Both the position numbers and the translations under genes were made by a program. From positions 1 to 29,714 of the forward strand of contig CAYWXV010000032.1 of the NCBI GenBank assembly GCA_964462535.1: a stretch of 29,714 bases of DNA, in the 5' to 3' direction. The DNA comes from CAYWXV01 sp964462535 (GTDB lineage: Bacteria > Bacteroidota > Ignavibacteria > OLB7). Of this stretch, positions 1-8,725 are shown one piece after another (the stretch's first letter is position 1; every line of letters starts with the position of its first letter). Under the pieces are notes generated by a model that was given only the letters and a program-made list of their open reading frames with translations, was not told the DNA's origin and searched no databases.

Positions 1-1721
1 GGTGCGTCATGGTCCCCCTCGTCCGGCAAGCCACCAATCATCGGCCCACAGAAATAGGCAACATTTCCGACCGGTGCGTTGTTCGGCCATTGCTCACGAT
101 CGATGAGCTGACTCATGTCAGCCCAGGTATTGAATGGCTGGATATAGCTGTCCATAATGGGGCTCGTATCCTTCCAGCCCAGCCTTTCCAGATCAGGCTC
201 CATCCATAACTGTAGGGCACAGGTCCGCGTTGTCTCGACCTTCTCCGTCATATCCTTCCATCTCGGACTGGCCTCGATCAATTCCTTGCAGATGAACTGA
301 TGTGCGCCTACCGGAATCCCAAGTACAACCTCGTCGAAATCAATTCCCTTCTTCAGCGAGAAGGTTTCGACGTTTGTCCATGGCGTCCAGAAGGATTCCA
401 GGTTGATGTTCTGACTCTTGAGATCGGCGCCTTCCTTCAGCTGGTCGTAATTCGGAGTGCTCGGCCAGCAGAGCAAGTCGTTGATATTTACGAGTGGATC
501 GTACTCGTCCCCAATCACGGTAGCCTGCCGACCCATCTCGATCTCCTCGATGGACTTTTTGTCGGCTGATAGTTTCAGATTCTGGACACAGTGGAAATAC
601 TTGAACTGCACACCACGTTTCTTCAATACCTCGTAGATCGGTGTAAAGATGGTATCTCCCATTCCGGCCTGCATTTTCCAGAAGACTGAACCGCGATAGG
701 TAAGCCCCATGCGTATTGCAAAGTGGAGGCATACCCCAGCTCCGAACGCTGGTTTTTCAGGGTCGCCATTGCGATACGCCAGCATCAGATCGTACATGCC
801 GTGGATAAGCCCCGAATCGCAGGTGGCGTCGGAGGCTCCGTACTTCCGCAGCCACTCCACCATGTCGTACTCATCCAGGTCGTCGAAATCGATAGTCCCG
901 ACGAGTAGCCCTTCACGAAGAATCCCTTTGATGCAAGCGATGGAGAAGTCAGCGAGGACGAAGAGATGGCGAAGTTTGTCGTCGTCCAGGTAATCCTTGA
1001 AGTGTGCCTGAAGTTGCTCGGCGAATTGCTCCAGAATGTCGGCAAGCGCGTCATGATGGCGAATGTCGTGGTCGGCGGGAGGCCCCTCCAGCCCCTGCGC
1101 CAGTCCCACTGCAAGACCCAGCATCTTACTCCCCATGTTCTCCTCCTCCATCTTGATCTCCAGATGGAAATCCTTCAACACTTCCAGTACCGACGTATCG
1201 AACTTGTGCATCTTGACATTAGGATCGCTCGATTCCGGCTCCGCCTCAAGCGCCATCTTCACGAGTTCGAGAACACGAATAAGGTGCTCCCAGAGCGACG
1301 GGATTCCTTTGCCTGATCCCGGCTCATCGCTGTATTCCTCCATGTTCAGCCGCCACAGCCGCCACCGGTCATTGAATTTTTCCGCCAGCTCGATCAGGTT
1401 GTGTCGTTTGAAGGCATCACTCCACGTGGCGAGCGGCGTCCCGGCCGGGCGTCCCAGCTCCTCATAGATTCGTCGGATGGTCGCGAAGGCGTTCTCGTAG
1501 AACCCCATCCAGACGTGCAGTCCGTGTTCCTCGATTCTTCCATGCTCTCCCCGCCCGCTGGCCCCCTTTCCTCCCAGCCGCCATCCCATCTGATAGACGG
1601 TAATGGACTCGAACCGATCGCGCCAGTTCGGATCGTTGGTAATGCCGATCGCTGTCGCGAGCGACCCAATGCCACCTCCCAGCACGGCGACTTTTTTCGG
1701 TGCGGATTGCTGATTGATCAT
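1..1721 (-). CDS. FAD/NAD(P)-binding oxidoreductase, 3' end beyond window
   Basis: Reading the minus strand from ATG at 1721 gives 573 codons without a stop, so the C-terminus lies left of base 1. Residues 11-24 form a Rossmann dinucleotide-binding start (VAVLGGGIGSLATA). A second flavin-contact segment follows at 47-58 (WRLGGKGASGRG), then EEHGLHVWMGFYENA at 64-78. This pattern belongs to the flavin amine oxidase/phytoene desaturase superfamily. Substrate is unknown. It sits 84 bp downstream of another flavoprotein on the same strand, so the two are probably co-transcribed and may act in sequence on one hydrophobic substrate (inference). No good Shine-Dalgarno is visible before the ATG, but the glycine-rich motif begins only 14 residues in, which fixes the start within narrow limits. 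Confidence 0.85.
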   Translation of the reverse strand, partial: MINQQSAPKKVAVLGGGIGSLATAIGITNDPNWRDRFESITVYQMGWRLGGKGASGRGEHGRIEEHGLHVWMGFYENAFATIRRIYEELGRPAGTPLATWSDAFKRHNLIELAEKFNDRWRLWRLNMEEYSDEPGSGKGIPSLWEHLIRVLELVKMALEAEPESSDPNVKMHKFDTSVLEVLKDFHLEIKMEEENMGSKMLGLAVGLAQGLEGPPADHDIRHHDALADILEQFAEQLQAHFKDYLDDDKLRHLFVLADFSIACIKGILREGLLVGTIDFDDLDEYDMVEWLRKYGASDATCDSGLIHGMYDLMLAYRNGDPEKPAFGAGVCLHFAIRMGLTYRGSVFWKMQAGMGDTIFTPIYEVLKKRGVQFKYFHCVQNLKLSADKKSIEEIEMGRQATVIGDEYDPLVNINDLLCWPSTPNYDQLKEGADLKSQNINLESFWTPWTNVETFSLKKGIDFDEVVLGIPVGAHQFICKELIEASPRWKDMTEKVETTRTCALQLWMEPDLERLGWKDTSPIMDSYIQPFNTWADMSQLIDREQWPNNAPVGNVAYFCGPMIGGLPDEGDHDA

Positions 1722-1805
1722 GGGTACCAGATATGATTGAGTTCAGGTTTATGAGTCGAGCCATGAGGAGTGCAACGCTGAGGTCGCGGGATTTGCAACA
1801 GTCGC

Positions 1806-3461
1806 TTAAAGGTCGAGATGGAGATTGACGTGAATCTCGCCATCCCATGGAAGACCCTTCTTGAATCTCTCGTAGTCGTACACACGGAACGGAAGGATGA
1901 TATCGGGCTCGTGCAGATCCCATATCTCGCATTTCTTGCTCTTCGAACCTGAGGCCGCGAGAATTCCGTTCACGGCCCGTCGAGCCGCCTCATTTGCAGC
2001 TTCCATTGTTGCCAGATCGGTATTTGTCTGCACGTAGTCCGATGCAAGGAAAAGGTTCGGAATCTGCGTGGTCGCCTCCGGCCTCATACTCCATGTGTCG
2101 ACCAGGTTCACCAGGAGTGGTTCGCGATTGTCTGTGATGACATCGTTCTCATCCCCACCACTTACGATGTCTGGATCCAGGAACCAGCTGTGGAGGTGTG
2201 CATCGGTGAGTGGTTCCGCGCCGTCGACGTTGAGGCTCCTTTTCAGTTGCGCCCACACCTCATCCGCAACCTGCTGACGAGTGCACTTGGAGGCAGGAAG
2301 GCCATTCATGCCATTTGATGTCCAGTCCGACACGTCAACGGAAAGGATTCCGGTCACGGTTCCGTCGCCGTACTGGCTCAGGTCCACGTCCGCCCAGAAC
2401 TGGTGCTGTGACACGGATGTCAAGGCCCACTCGGAGTCGATGTAGATGGCGTGTCCGTGTGTAATTGGGGCATCCTGAGTGAGATAGAACTGAATGCCGT
2501 TCATCCACTCGACGTTCTTCGCCAGGGTCACGACCGGCCCCATGGTAGGATCTGCCGCTATCATTTCCGCGGAGATCATGGGAGCGAAAACCTCTACCGG
2601 CATTGCGGAGATATAGTAGTCGGCCGTTACGCTGACGTCCTGGCCGTTCTCCGTGACGATGGCTCCAGTTATCCGCTTGCCGTCGCACTGGATCGACTTC
2701 ACCGGCGAGCTGAATCGATAGTCGACTCCCTTCGAGGTCAAGTACTCCAGCCAGGGCATGATCCATACGTCGTCCGTGGGTCCATTCAACAAACGGTCTG
2801 CACTTCCACCCGGCGTCATGATGTCAAGGAACATCTGGAGAGTAATATCCCCCATTGTTCGGGTGCTCGCCTTGTCAGCTTTCGCGGCGACAAGTGATCG
2901 AGTTATTCCATGACCAAAAAACTTCTGATATGCCTCCGATCGTGACTCGGCATCGATGAATTTCCACCACGACATCTTCTCGTATTGTTCAAGACGACGC
3001 TCTTTGCAGCTGGTCAGGATCTGCCAGAGTTTTCCTGCGAAGTAGAGTGCGTCCTCGTTCGTTACACCCGTGTACTTCGACGCCATGGCCTTGAGGACCG
3101 TTTCGATGTCCGCCTTGTTCTCAGGGAATTTTGAAATGGTCACGACCGGTGGGAGGTCGTAGAGAGCCATTTCGATGCGCGTTGTCTCAACCAGGTTTTG
3201 CGCGACGTTTCCCCCTTTGTAGGGGATTCGGGTCATCGTATCGGGGAGGTGACGGTAGAATCGCGGGAAGAAGCGAAATCCGTGCTCCCCCGGGAGATCC
3301 TGCCGGCCATCTTTCCCCGAGTCTGGTACCGGCATACTCCGAGCCTTGCCGCCCGGGACCGGCTTGGTTTCATAGACCGTGACGTCGAAACCGCGCTCGA
3401 TCAACTCGTGCGCCGCGCTCATTCCGGCGACGCCGCCGCCAAGGATTGCTACTTTGTTCAT
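1806..3461 (-). CDS. FAD-dependent oxidoreductase, hydroxysqualene dehydroxylase/phytoene desaturase-like
   Basis: A 551-residue protein. The N-terminus MNKVAILGGGVAGMSAAHEL is a textbook FAD-binding beta-alpha-beta unit, followed by the GG-doublet region VPGGKARS (35-42) and GEHGFRFFPRFYRH (58-71), a signature of squalene/carotenoid-type desaturases. Near the C-terminus, FLASDYVQTNTDLATMEAA is the second FAD-contact motif of the same superfamily. The open frame extends 60 codons further upstream to 3641, but that part overlaps the preceding gene and looks unlike protein. The ATG at 3461 is preceded by AAAGG a few bases upstream. The likely role is FAD-dependent desaturation or dehydroxylation of an isoprenoid or other lipid; the exact substrate cannot be read from sequence. 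It lies 64 bp after the cyclase gene, same strand. Confidence 0.88.
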   Translation of the reverse strand: MNKVAILGGGVAGMSAAHELIERGFDVTVYETKPVPGGKARSMPVPDSGKDGRQDLPGEHGFRFFPRFYRHLPDTMTRIPYKGGNVAQNLVETTRIEMALYDLPPVVTISKFPENKADIETVLKAMASKYTGVTNEDALYFAGKLWQILTSCKERRLEQYEKMSWWKFIDAESRSEAYQKFFGHGITRSLVAAKADKASTRTMGDITLQMFLDIMTPGGSADRLLNGPTDDVWIMPWLEYLTSKGVDYRFSSPVKSIQCDGKRITGAIVTENGQDVSVTADYYISAMPVEVFAPMISAEMIAADPTMGPVVTLAKNVEWMNGIQFYLTQDAPITHGHAIYIDSEWALTSVSQHQFWADVDLSQYGDGTVTGILSVDVSDWTSNGMNGLPASKCTRQQVADEVWAQLKRSLNVDGAEPLTDAHLHSWFLDPDIVSGGDENDVITDNREPLLVNLVDTWSMRPEATTQIPNLFLASDYVQTNTDLATMEAANEAARRAVNGILAASGSKSKKCEIWDLHEPDIILPFRVYDYERFKKGLPWDGEIHVNLHLDL

Positions 3462-3525
3462 GGGCCTTTGATCTGGGTTGGGGCTGTAATCGTTTGAGGT
3501 TTCGGTCCAACCGACGCCGCTGCGT

Positions 3526-6500
3526 CTATGAGTTGGATATTTCGTCGAGGAGCATTTTCGCTTCCACCATATCTGCGATAGTAAAACCCTCCGTGAAATC
3601 GGAATATGCTGAAGCGAGAATATCGACCACTTCGTTCGCACGTCCTTGTGACTGACGGAGCCGAGTCAAGCTGGCAGCAGCCCGAAGGCGCCACAGTTTC
3701 GCTTGTTGCTGCTCTGCAACTGACAGAGCACTCTCGAACAGTCCAGCCACCTCCTCTTTGATTTGCTCATCGGCGTCGTCGCCTGCCATGCGGAGTAGGA
3801 TTTCTCCCCGAATGCGCATGGCCTCAGCTTTGTAAATACCTTCGCCACTCGTATTGATGATATCAAGCACTTCATCAACGGTTCCCAGGGCATCTTCCAT
3901 GTTATTGTCCATGATGTACCCCTCGGTCAGGCGAAGCATAAAATTCGGGACGCCGAGAACCCCTCCAAGCGCACGCCAGAGCTCCACACCCCCCTTTGTC
4001 TCTGCAATGCCTTCCTTCGTTTCACCCAGGGTTGCACGGGCCCACCCGTGGAAAACAGATGCTGCAGAGGTCCAGAAGGGGAACCCGTGCTCGGAGGCAG
4101 ACTCGTACATCCGCTTGCTGAATTCGAGGGTCTTCTGAACGTCACGGAGCACGTTATACATTATCGTCACGCACACGTAGAGGTAGTCGATGGTCCAGGG
4201 ATGTCCGTGCTCGAATGCGGCTTTCAGTACCTGTTCCGTTTCGACGAGCGCTTGTTCAGGGTATCCTCGAATAGCAAGCGCCCAGAGATTATGACCGTGC
4301 GATGCGATCGCCGGATCCTCACCGTAGAGGGAGGCATGCGCTTTGTGCGCGACCGGATCGTATATCTCGAACACGCGGGCAAAGTCATTCAGCGCCCTTC
4401 CGTGCTCGCCGATCCAGAAAAGTCCAGCACCGCGGACGTAGAGCGCCTCCATCTGGAGATCTGGAATCTCCGACAGATCGGCGGTTCGAACCAGTTGGTC
4501 AGCCAGATCTACGCCGGTAGCATACTCCCCTCGAACCAGTCGATATTTCACCAGACCGTGGAGTACAGGAAACGTCTGCGGTGGATCACCGAGTGCGCTG
4601 CATAGATCGCGGGCGCGGGTGAAGGCGCGCTCGACCTCGGGATGAGCGTAGCCCCCATTCATCATGTGTGCAAGTCCCAGGTATGTCTGGGCCATCAGCT
4701 CAGCCCCCATCTTCTCCGGGCCGTCCGGCAGTGTGCCAACAAGCTCGACAGCCCTTGAAAGGTGCGCGATGGCCTCCGGCATTGCTGAACGGATTATTGC
4801 CTGCTGTCCCGCCTTCTGCCAGTAGGGAATCGCCTGAATGGGAAGCTCGGCAGCAGCATAGTGATGTCCGATCAACTCCGGTTGCGTGTCCGCAAGCTCT
4901 GGATGCTGCTGCTCGAGAGCTTCGGCGATCAGTTTGTGATAATCGCGCCTGGAGCTCTTCAGCAGCGACGAATATGCCGAGTCCTGGATAAGCGCATGTT
5001 TGAAGACGTACGTCGCGTGCGGGGGCGCACCCTTCTGGAAAAGAAGACCCGAATCGACTAGACGCGCCAGGTTTTCCTGCAAATGGTTTTGATGGCGCCC
5101 GGGAATTGTCTCGATCATTTCATACGAGAATTCCCTCCCGATAGTAGCGCCGAGCTGCGCGATCGGTTTAGCCTCCTTCATTCGATCCAGGCGTGCCGCC
5201 AACGAGTCTTGAAGTGTCGCAGGCACCGGAAGCGTCTCCAAGGCTGCTGACAGAACCATCGCTCCGTTCTGCTCGATGACCATCTCCGACTCGATCATCA
5301 TTTTCGTTAATTCCTCAAGGAAGAGAGGAATGCCGTCGGTCTTGTCCAGAATGTATTGGACTACTTCCGGCGGTAGGTCTCTATTGCCGGCTGCCTTCCG
5401 GATAATTTCCTCACCAAAATTGCGTGGCAACCCCGTCAAATCGATTCGGCCGAGATTTCCCTGCGCCTGCCAGTACGGTTTGAATTGGGGTCGGTACGTG
5501 AGGAGTGCGAGGATGCGATGCCCTTCGCAACGGACAATAAGTTTATCCAGTAGCTCAAGTGTCGACGGATCGGCCCAATGAAGATCTTCCAGCACAAAGA
5601 GAACAGGCTGATGTTGCGCGCGATCGAGGAGGATGGTAATCAGCAAGTCAATGGTTCTCTCTTTCTGCTTCTGCGGCGTCAGTGCGATTGCGGGATATCG
5701 ATCGCCAACAGGAATCGAAAGGAGGGCGGCAAGGAGGGGGACGTTCACATCGGGATCCAGCCCGTATTGCCGTACCCAGCCGTCGATTTTGCGGAGCCGT
5801 TCATCAGGTGTTTCCTCGCGGCTGAATTTCAGGACAACACGTTCCAGAAAATCGATCACCGGATAGAGCGAACTGTTCTGGTGAAATGGCGAACACCGCA
5901 GCTCGGTCAGCCACGAGTCGGGATCCTCCGTGGCATGTTCCTTCATGGCGAGAATCATGCGCGATTTTCCGACGCCCGGCTCCCCTCCGACCAGCACAAT
6001 CTGCCCTTCTCCATTGTGCGCCTTCATCCAACGCAGCATCAGAGAGTCGATTTCCATTTCCCGTCCCGTAAACGGGGTAAGCCCGCTGGAGGCTGCCTCG
6101 AGCCGACTCCTGGCAGTGCTCTCGTGCATCGCGCGGAAGAGATGAACGGGGCGGGAAATTCCCTTTAGCTCGTGGAGCCCAAGATCGACGCACTCAAAGA
6201 ATCCCGAGACCAGCTTATGTGTGTCGCCGCTCATGCAGACGGAATTGAGGTCGGCCATAGACTGGATTCGGGCGGCCATGTTGGGCGTCTGCCCGACAAT
6301 CGCGTTCGATTCGAGCGCATCCGAGGCGTCCATGTCCCCCACAACGACCAGTCCGGTGTGGATCCCAACGCGAACATCCAATCCAATGCCGAACCGGCTC
6401 TGGTATTGCGTGCTAAGCTTCTCCATGGCCTCCACGATACCCAACCCTGCCCGAACGCTCCGATGGGCGTCGTCTTCGTGTGCCGTCGGATAACCGAAGT

Positions 6501-6879
6501 ATGCCAGGATGCCGTCACCGAGGTACTTCGCCAGATACCCGTCGTAGAGCGAGATCACGTTGGCGCAAACGCTCTGATAGTCACGTAGAATTGATCGGAG
6601 ATCTTCCGGGTCAAGGATTTCGGAGAGTGGTGTGGAGCCGGCCAGATCGCTGAAGAGGACGGTCAGGTGTCGGCGCTCGGCGTACGGGAGATCGCTGGAC
6701 GCTGTGGGCTCAGGCACGGATGGTGCATCACCAAGTTTGTTCCCGCAGTTGGAACAGAACCGGGCCGCAGCACCGTTTGGGGTCCCACACGAGGGGCAAA
6801 GTCCGGTAAGCGAAGTTCCGCAACTGTTGCAGAAGCGTGATCCAGTGGCTACGTCCGTTCCGCAGCTCGGACACTTCAT
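3526..6879 (-). CDS. Class III nucleotide cyclase with zinc ribbons, AAA/STAND ATPase and TPR tail
   Basis: A 1117-residue multidomain signalling protein. Two CxxC-x10-CxxC zinc ribbons (Cys 3, 6, 17, 20 and 28, 31, 42, 45) lead into a class III cyclase domain at about 70-250. Metal-binding Asp78 (VLFSDLAGS) and Asp122 (KYLGDG), the base-selecting Lys118, and the transition-state pair Asn200/Arg204 (PNMAAR) are all present. The usual Asp/Thr adenine contact is Gln197 (VGQTPN). An ATPase follows with Walker A GGEPGVGKSR (298-307) and Walker B VLFVLEDLHWAD (about 426-436). The remainder (roughly 650-1117) is helical and TPR-like. Such proteins are predicted to make cAMP under control of the ATPase/TPR module; its signal is unknown. 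The start is supported by a strong AGGAG seven bases upstream of the ATG. It is probably in one unit with the flavoproteins downstream. Confidence 0.93.
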   Translation of the reverse strand: MKCPSCGTDVATGSRFCNSCGTSLTGLCPSCGTPNGAAARFCSNCGNKLGDAPSVPEPTASSDLPYAERRHLTVLFSDLAGSTPLSEILDPEDLRSILRDYQSVCANVISLYDGYLAKYLGDGILAYFGYPTAHEDDAHRSVRAGLGIVEAMEKLSTQYQSRFGIGLDVRVGIHTGLVVVGDMDASDALESNAIVGQTPNMAARIQSMADLNSVCMSGDTHKLVSGFFECVDLGLHELKGISRPVHLFRAMHESTARSRLEAASSGLTPFTGREMEIDSLMLRWMKAHNGEGQIVLVGGEPGVGKSRMILAMKEHATEDPDSWLTELRCSPFHQNSSLYPVIDFLERVVLKFSREETPDERLRKIDGWVRQYGLDPDVNVPLLAALLSIPVGDRYPAIALTPQKQKERTIDLLITILLDRAQHQPVLFVLEDLHWADPSTLELLDKLIVRCEGHRILALLTYRPQFKPYWQAQGNLGRIDLTGLPRNFGEEIIRKAAGNRDLPPEVVQYILDKTDGIPLFLEELTKMMIESEMVIEQNGAMVLSAALETLPVPATLQDSLAARLDRMKEAKPIAQLGATIGREFSYEMIETIPGRHQNHLQENLARLVDSGLLFQKGAPPHATYVFKHALIQDSAYSSLLKSSRRDYHKLIAEALEQQHPELADTQPELIGHHYAAAELPIQAIPYWQKAGQQAIIRSAMPEAIAHLSRAVELVGTLPDGPEKMGAELMAQTYLGLAHMMNGGYAHPEVERAFTRARDLCSALGDPPQTFPVLHGLVKYRLVRGEYATGVDLADQLVRTADLSEIPDLQMEALYVRGAGLFWIGEHGRALNDFARVFEIYDPVAHKAHASLYGEDPAIASHGHNLWALAIRGYPEQALVETEQVLKAAFEHGHPWTIDYLYVCVTIMYNVLRDVQKTLEFSKRMYESASEHGFPFWTSAASVFHGWARATLGETKEGIAETKGGVELWRALGGVLGVPNFMLRLTEGYIMDNNMEDALGTVDEVLDIINTSGEGIYKAEAMRIRGEILLRMAGDDADEQIKEEVAGLFESALSVAEQQQAKLWRLRAAASLTRLRQSQGRANEVVDILASAYSDFTEGFTIADMVEAKMLLDEISNS

Positions 6880-6886
6880 GGGGGGT

Positions 6887-6891
6887 CTCCT
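6887..6891 (-). promoter_or_regulatory. Shine-Dalgarno of the cyclase gene
   Basis: On the minus strand AGGAG lies seven bases before the ATG at 6879. It shows that the organism does use canonical ribosome binding sites, which makes their absence before most genes of the plus-strand array notable. Confidence 0.75.
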
Positions 6892-6946
6892 GTCTGGTTA
6901 TGCCTTCGGATTGTGACTGCGTGCGCGGGAGGCGCCGGAAATTGCG

Positions 6947-7765
6947 TCACGGGTTCCGGTTGGAGTCCGGAGTAGTTGGGGTAGGAGGCACCGAAGATTT
7001 CGGTGCTGTCAGGCCATCCATCAGCACATGGCGAAACGCCTCGTTCTCCACACGGACAATTCCCGAAAATGGCTGATCAATGGCCGCAATCAAAAATAAC
7101 GTAAACGCAATGAGGGCCGATAGAGCGCTGACCATCATCATATGCATCGGGGCATGGTCAGCGCCAAAGAACGCCGTGAAGAGAATCGTGATCAAGCCAC
7201 CCACGATCAACAGAATCCACATTGCCGCCGGGACAGTGCTCTCGACGGCTAGCAGCCGCCTGGAGCGCGCATCCTCGAGCGCGTTCATGCGCTGCACCGA
7301 TTCGCGGAGCCATATGTCGTCACGGACCCCGTTCGGATCGATGCGTCCCAACGCAATCCAGATGCTATCGTGGGCACGACTGTGATTGACGTGACCGTCC
7401 CCTTTCTCCATCAGATCCCATTCCACGTTTACCACATTCGATGCGTACTGAGCGATTCCTGCCAGAAGCTGATCACCTCCGTTGTTGGAAAAGAGGGAGG
7501 CATCACGCGAGAGAGCAATGAGCTGATCGGCCTCGGTCCTGACAGCTGCTTCAGCGTCATTGTACTGTTCCCAGACAACGATCACGACGAACCCCAGAAG
7601 TACTGCATACATCACGCCTATGGCGGCGTGAATCGGGGCCGCGATCTCGTTATGGCGACGAAGCAGGTCAATTGACAGACTTCGCCTGGCAAACGCAACT
7701 CCTCCGACGGCAATGCAGATGGCGATGAGTACGACCAGAATACCGAAGTACCACGTTGACGTCAT
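6947..7765 (-). CDS. DUF4239 (bestrophin-like) membrane protein
   Basis: A 272-residue protein when started at the ATG at 7765. Four hydrophobic segments are visible: about 6-25, 44-65, 178-200 and 207-229. The second runs into VVWEQYNDAEAAVRTEAD, and the fourth is followed by IDQPFSG; both are hallmarks of DUF4239 proteins, which are distantly related to bestrophin-type channels. The loop between segments 2 and 3 (about 110 residues) is hydrophilic and helical. The frame stays open for 79 more codons upstream to 8002, but that part is rich in Pro and Thr, lacks family similarity and precedes the first membrane segment, so I take the internal Met. It lies 67 bp upstream of the cyclase gene on the same strand. 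Physiological role is unknown; ion transport is possible by family relation. Confidence 0.8.
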   Translation of the reverse strand: MTSTWYFGILVVLIAICIAVGGVAFARRSLSIDLLRRHNEIAAPIHAAIGVMYAVLLGFVVIVVWEQYNDAEAAVRTEADQLIALSRDASLFSNNGGDQLLAGIAQYASNVVNVEWDLMEKGDGHVNHSRAHDSIWIALGRIDPNGVRDDIWLRESVQRMNALEDARSRRLLAVESTVPAAMWILLIVGGLITILFTAFFGADHAPMHMMMVSALSALIAFTLFLIAAIDQPFSGIVRVENEAFRHVLMDGLTAPKSSVPPTPTTPDSNRNP

Positions 7766-8725
7766 CAGCTCTATTGGGAACGAAGCGAAGTTGAGGAGGA
7801 ATGTTGTTTCGAAGACGGGCGGGGGTAGAGTCGCGAGGGAGGGTGGGGCGGTGGTTCTTCCGGTCGCGGTCGGATAACTTACACCATTCGGGGGGATGAG
7901 CGGCAGAAAAATATGCCAAACATAGGATGATTCGATCAACCAATCCAGCCAGCCGCTCACGTGCCGAATGGGGCAGATTCGCTCAACAGGAATCCGTCGC
8001 AACAGTTACCTGTCAAACATCCATTCTGTTATTTCCGACGGTCAGAACGGGGGCTGGTGTTGATGTTCGAATCGGGGTTGTAGCATTCGAGCAGGTCAGA
8101 CTTCATCGAGAATAGCCCGGGTGTACGATTCGTTCCGGGACAGATATCGGCAGGAGAGGCTTCCCGACCATTCGTTCTCCCGTCGAATTGTATGATCGAT
8201 CAGCGTCAACAGGCTTCGGCGTGACACGAGTGTTCTGTTTGGAGCGGCGCGTAGCACTGCTGAAGGGTGGTGTCGTGTGAACTGCATTGGAACGCCGAAT
8301 CCAGCCCCGATTGCACACGAATCTCCGGCAGGTTTGATCTGGAGAAGCGGTAACGGACACGGTTTGCATGTGGAAAAGTGGGAGCCGTGCGCCGCCATGG
8401 GATTCTAAAGCCGTTATGGCCTTATATGATTAACTCTACACAAACAATAGCCCTTCAATCAATTTCACGAAGCAATAGTACGTAGTCGAACGCTTCTCTG
8501 ACTCCATCTCAATCCATGCCATCGCGCCTGAGCCCCACACGGCCCAGTGCCAGCCGACGGGAGAAACGTGTCCGGATGTGCTGCCGCCGGCTGCCGGTCG
8601 ATGTAGCCGCACGATCTTCACCATGGCTGTGGCCGACCCCACGTCAAGTCTGCGGTGTGTCCAATAGACAATCCCGTCAGTTGGGTTCACGAACTACCAC
8701 GCATGACATCCCGACATTTCAGGAT
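7766..8725. other. 960 bp gene-poor divergent intergenic region
   Basis: This separates the minus-strand cyclase block from the plus-strand DUF4062 array and must hold promoters for both unless they are read through from outside. Short open frames exist (for example 8096-8398 and 8436-8690 on the minus strand) but none has a convincing ribosome site or recognisable protein features. The most AT-rich part is about 8421-8480. On the minus strand TTGTTT (8447-8442) and TATAAG (8426-8421) resemble -35 and -10 boxes, but the 15 bp spacer is short, so this is only a weak candidate. I see no clear plus-strand promoter. Confidence 0.5.

Noticed and set aside
7766..8002. Upstream 79-codon extension of the DUF4239 gene
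   Set aside because: Pro/Thr-rich and not part of the family; the internal Met precedes the first membrane segment as expected.
8096..8398. Minus-strand open frame of 100 codons in the divergent gap
   Set aside because: No ribosome site, composition like non-coding DNA, and an alternative overlapping frame of similar length.
8436..8690. Minus-strand open frame of 84 codons in the divergent gap
   Set aside because: GTG start without a ribosome site and no family resemblance; I cannot support it as a gene.
8516..8725. Upstream 70-codon extension of P1
   Set aside because: Arg/Ser/Pro-rich, without similarity in the paralogues; homology begins at the ATG at 8726.
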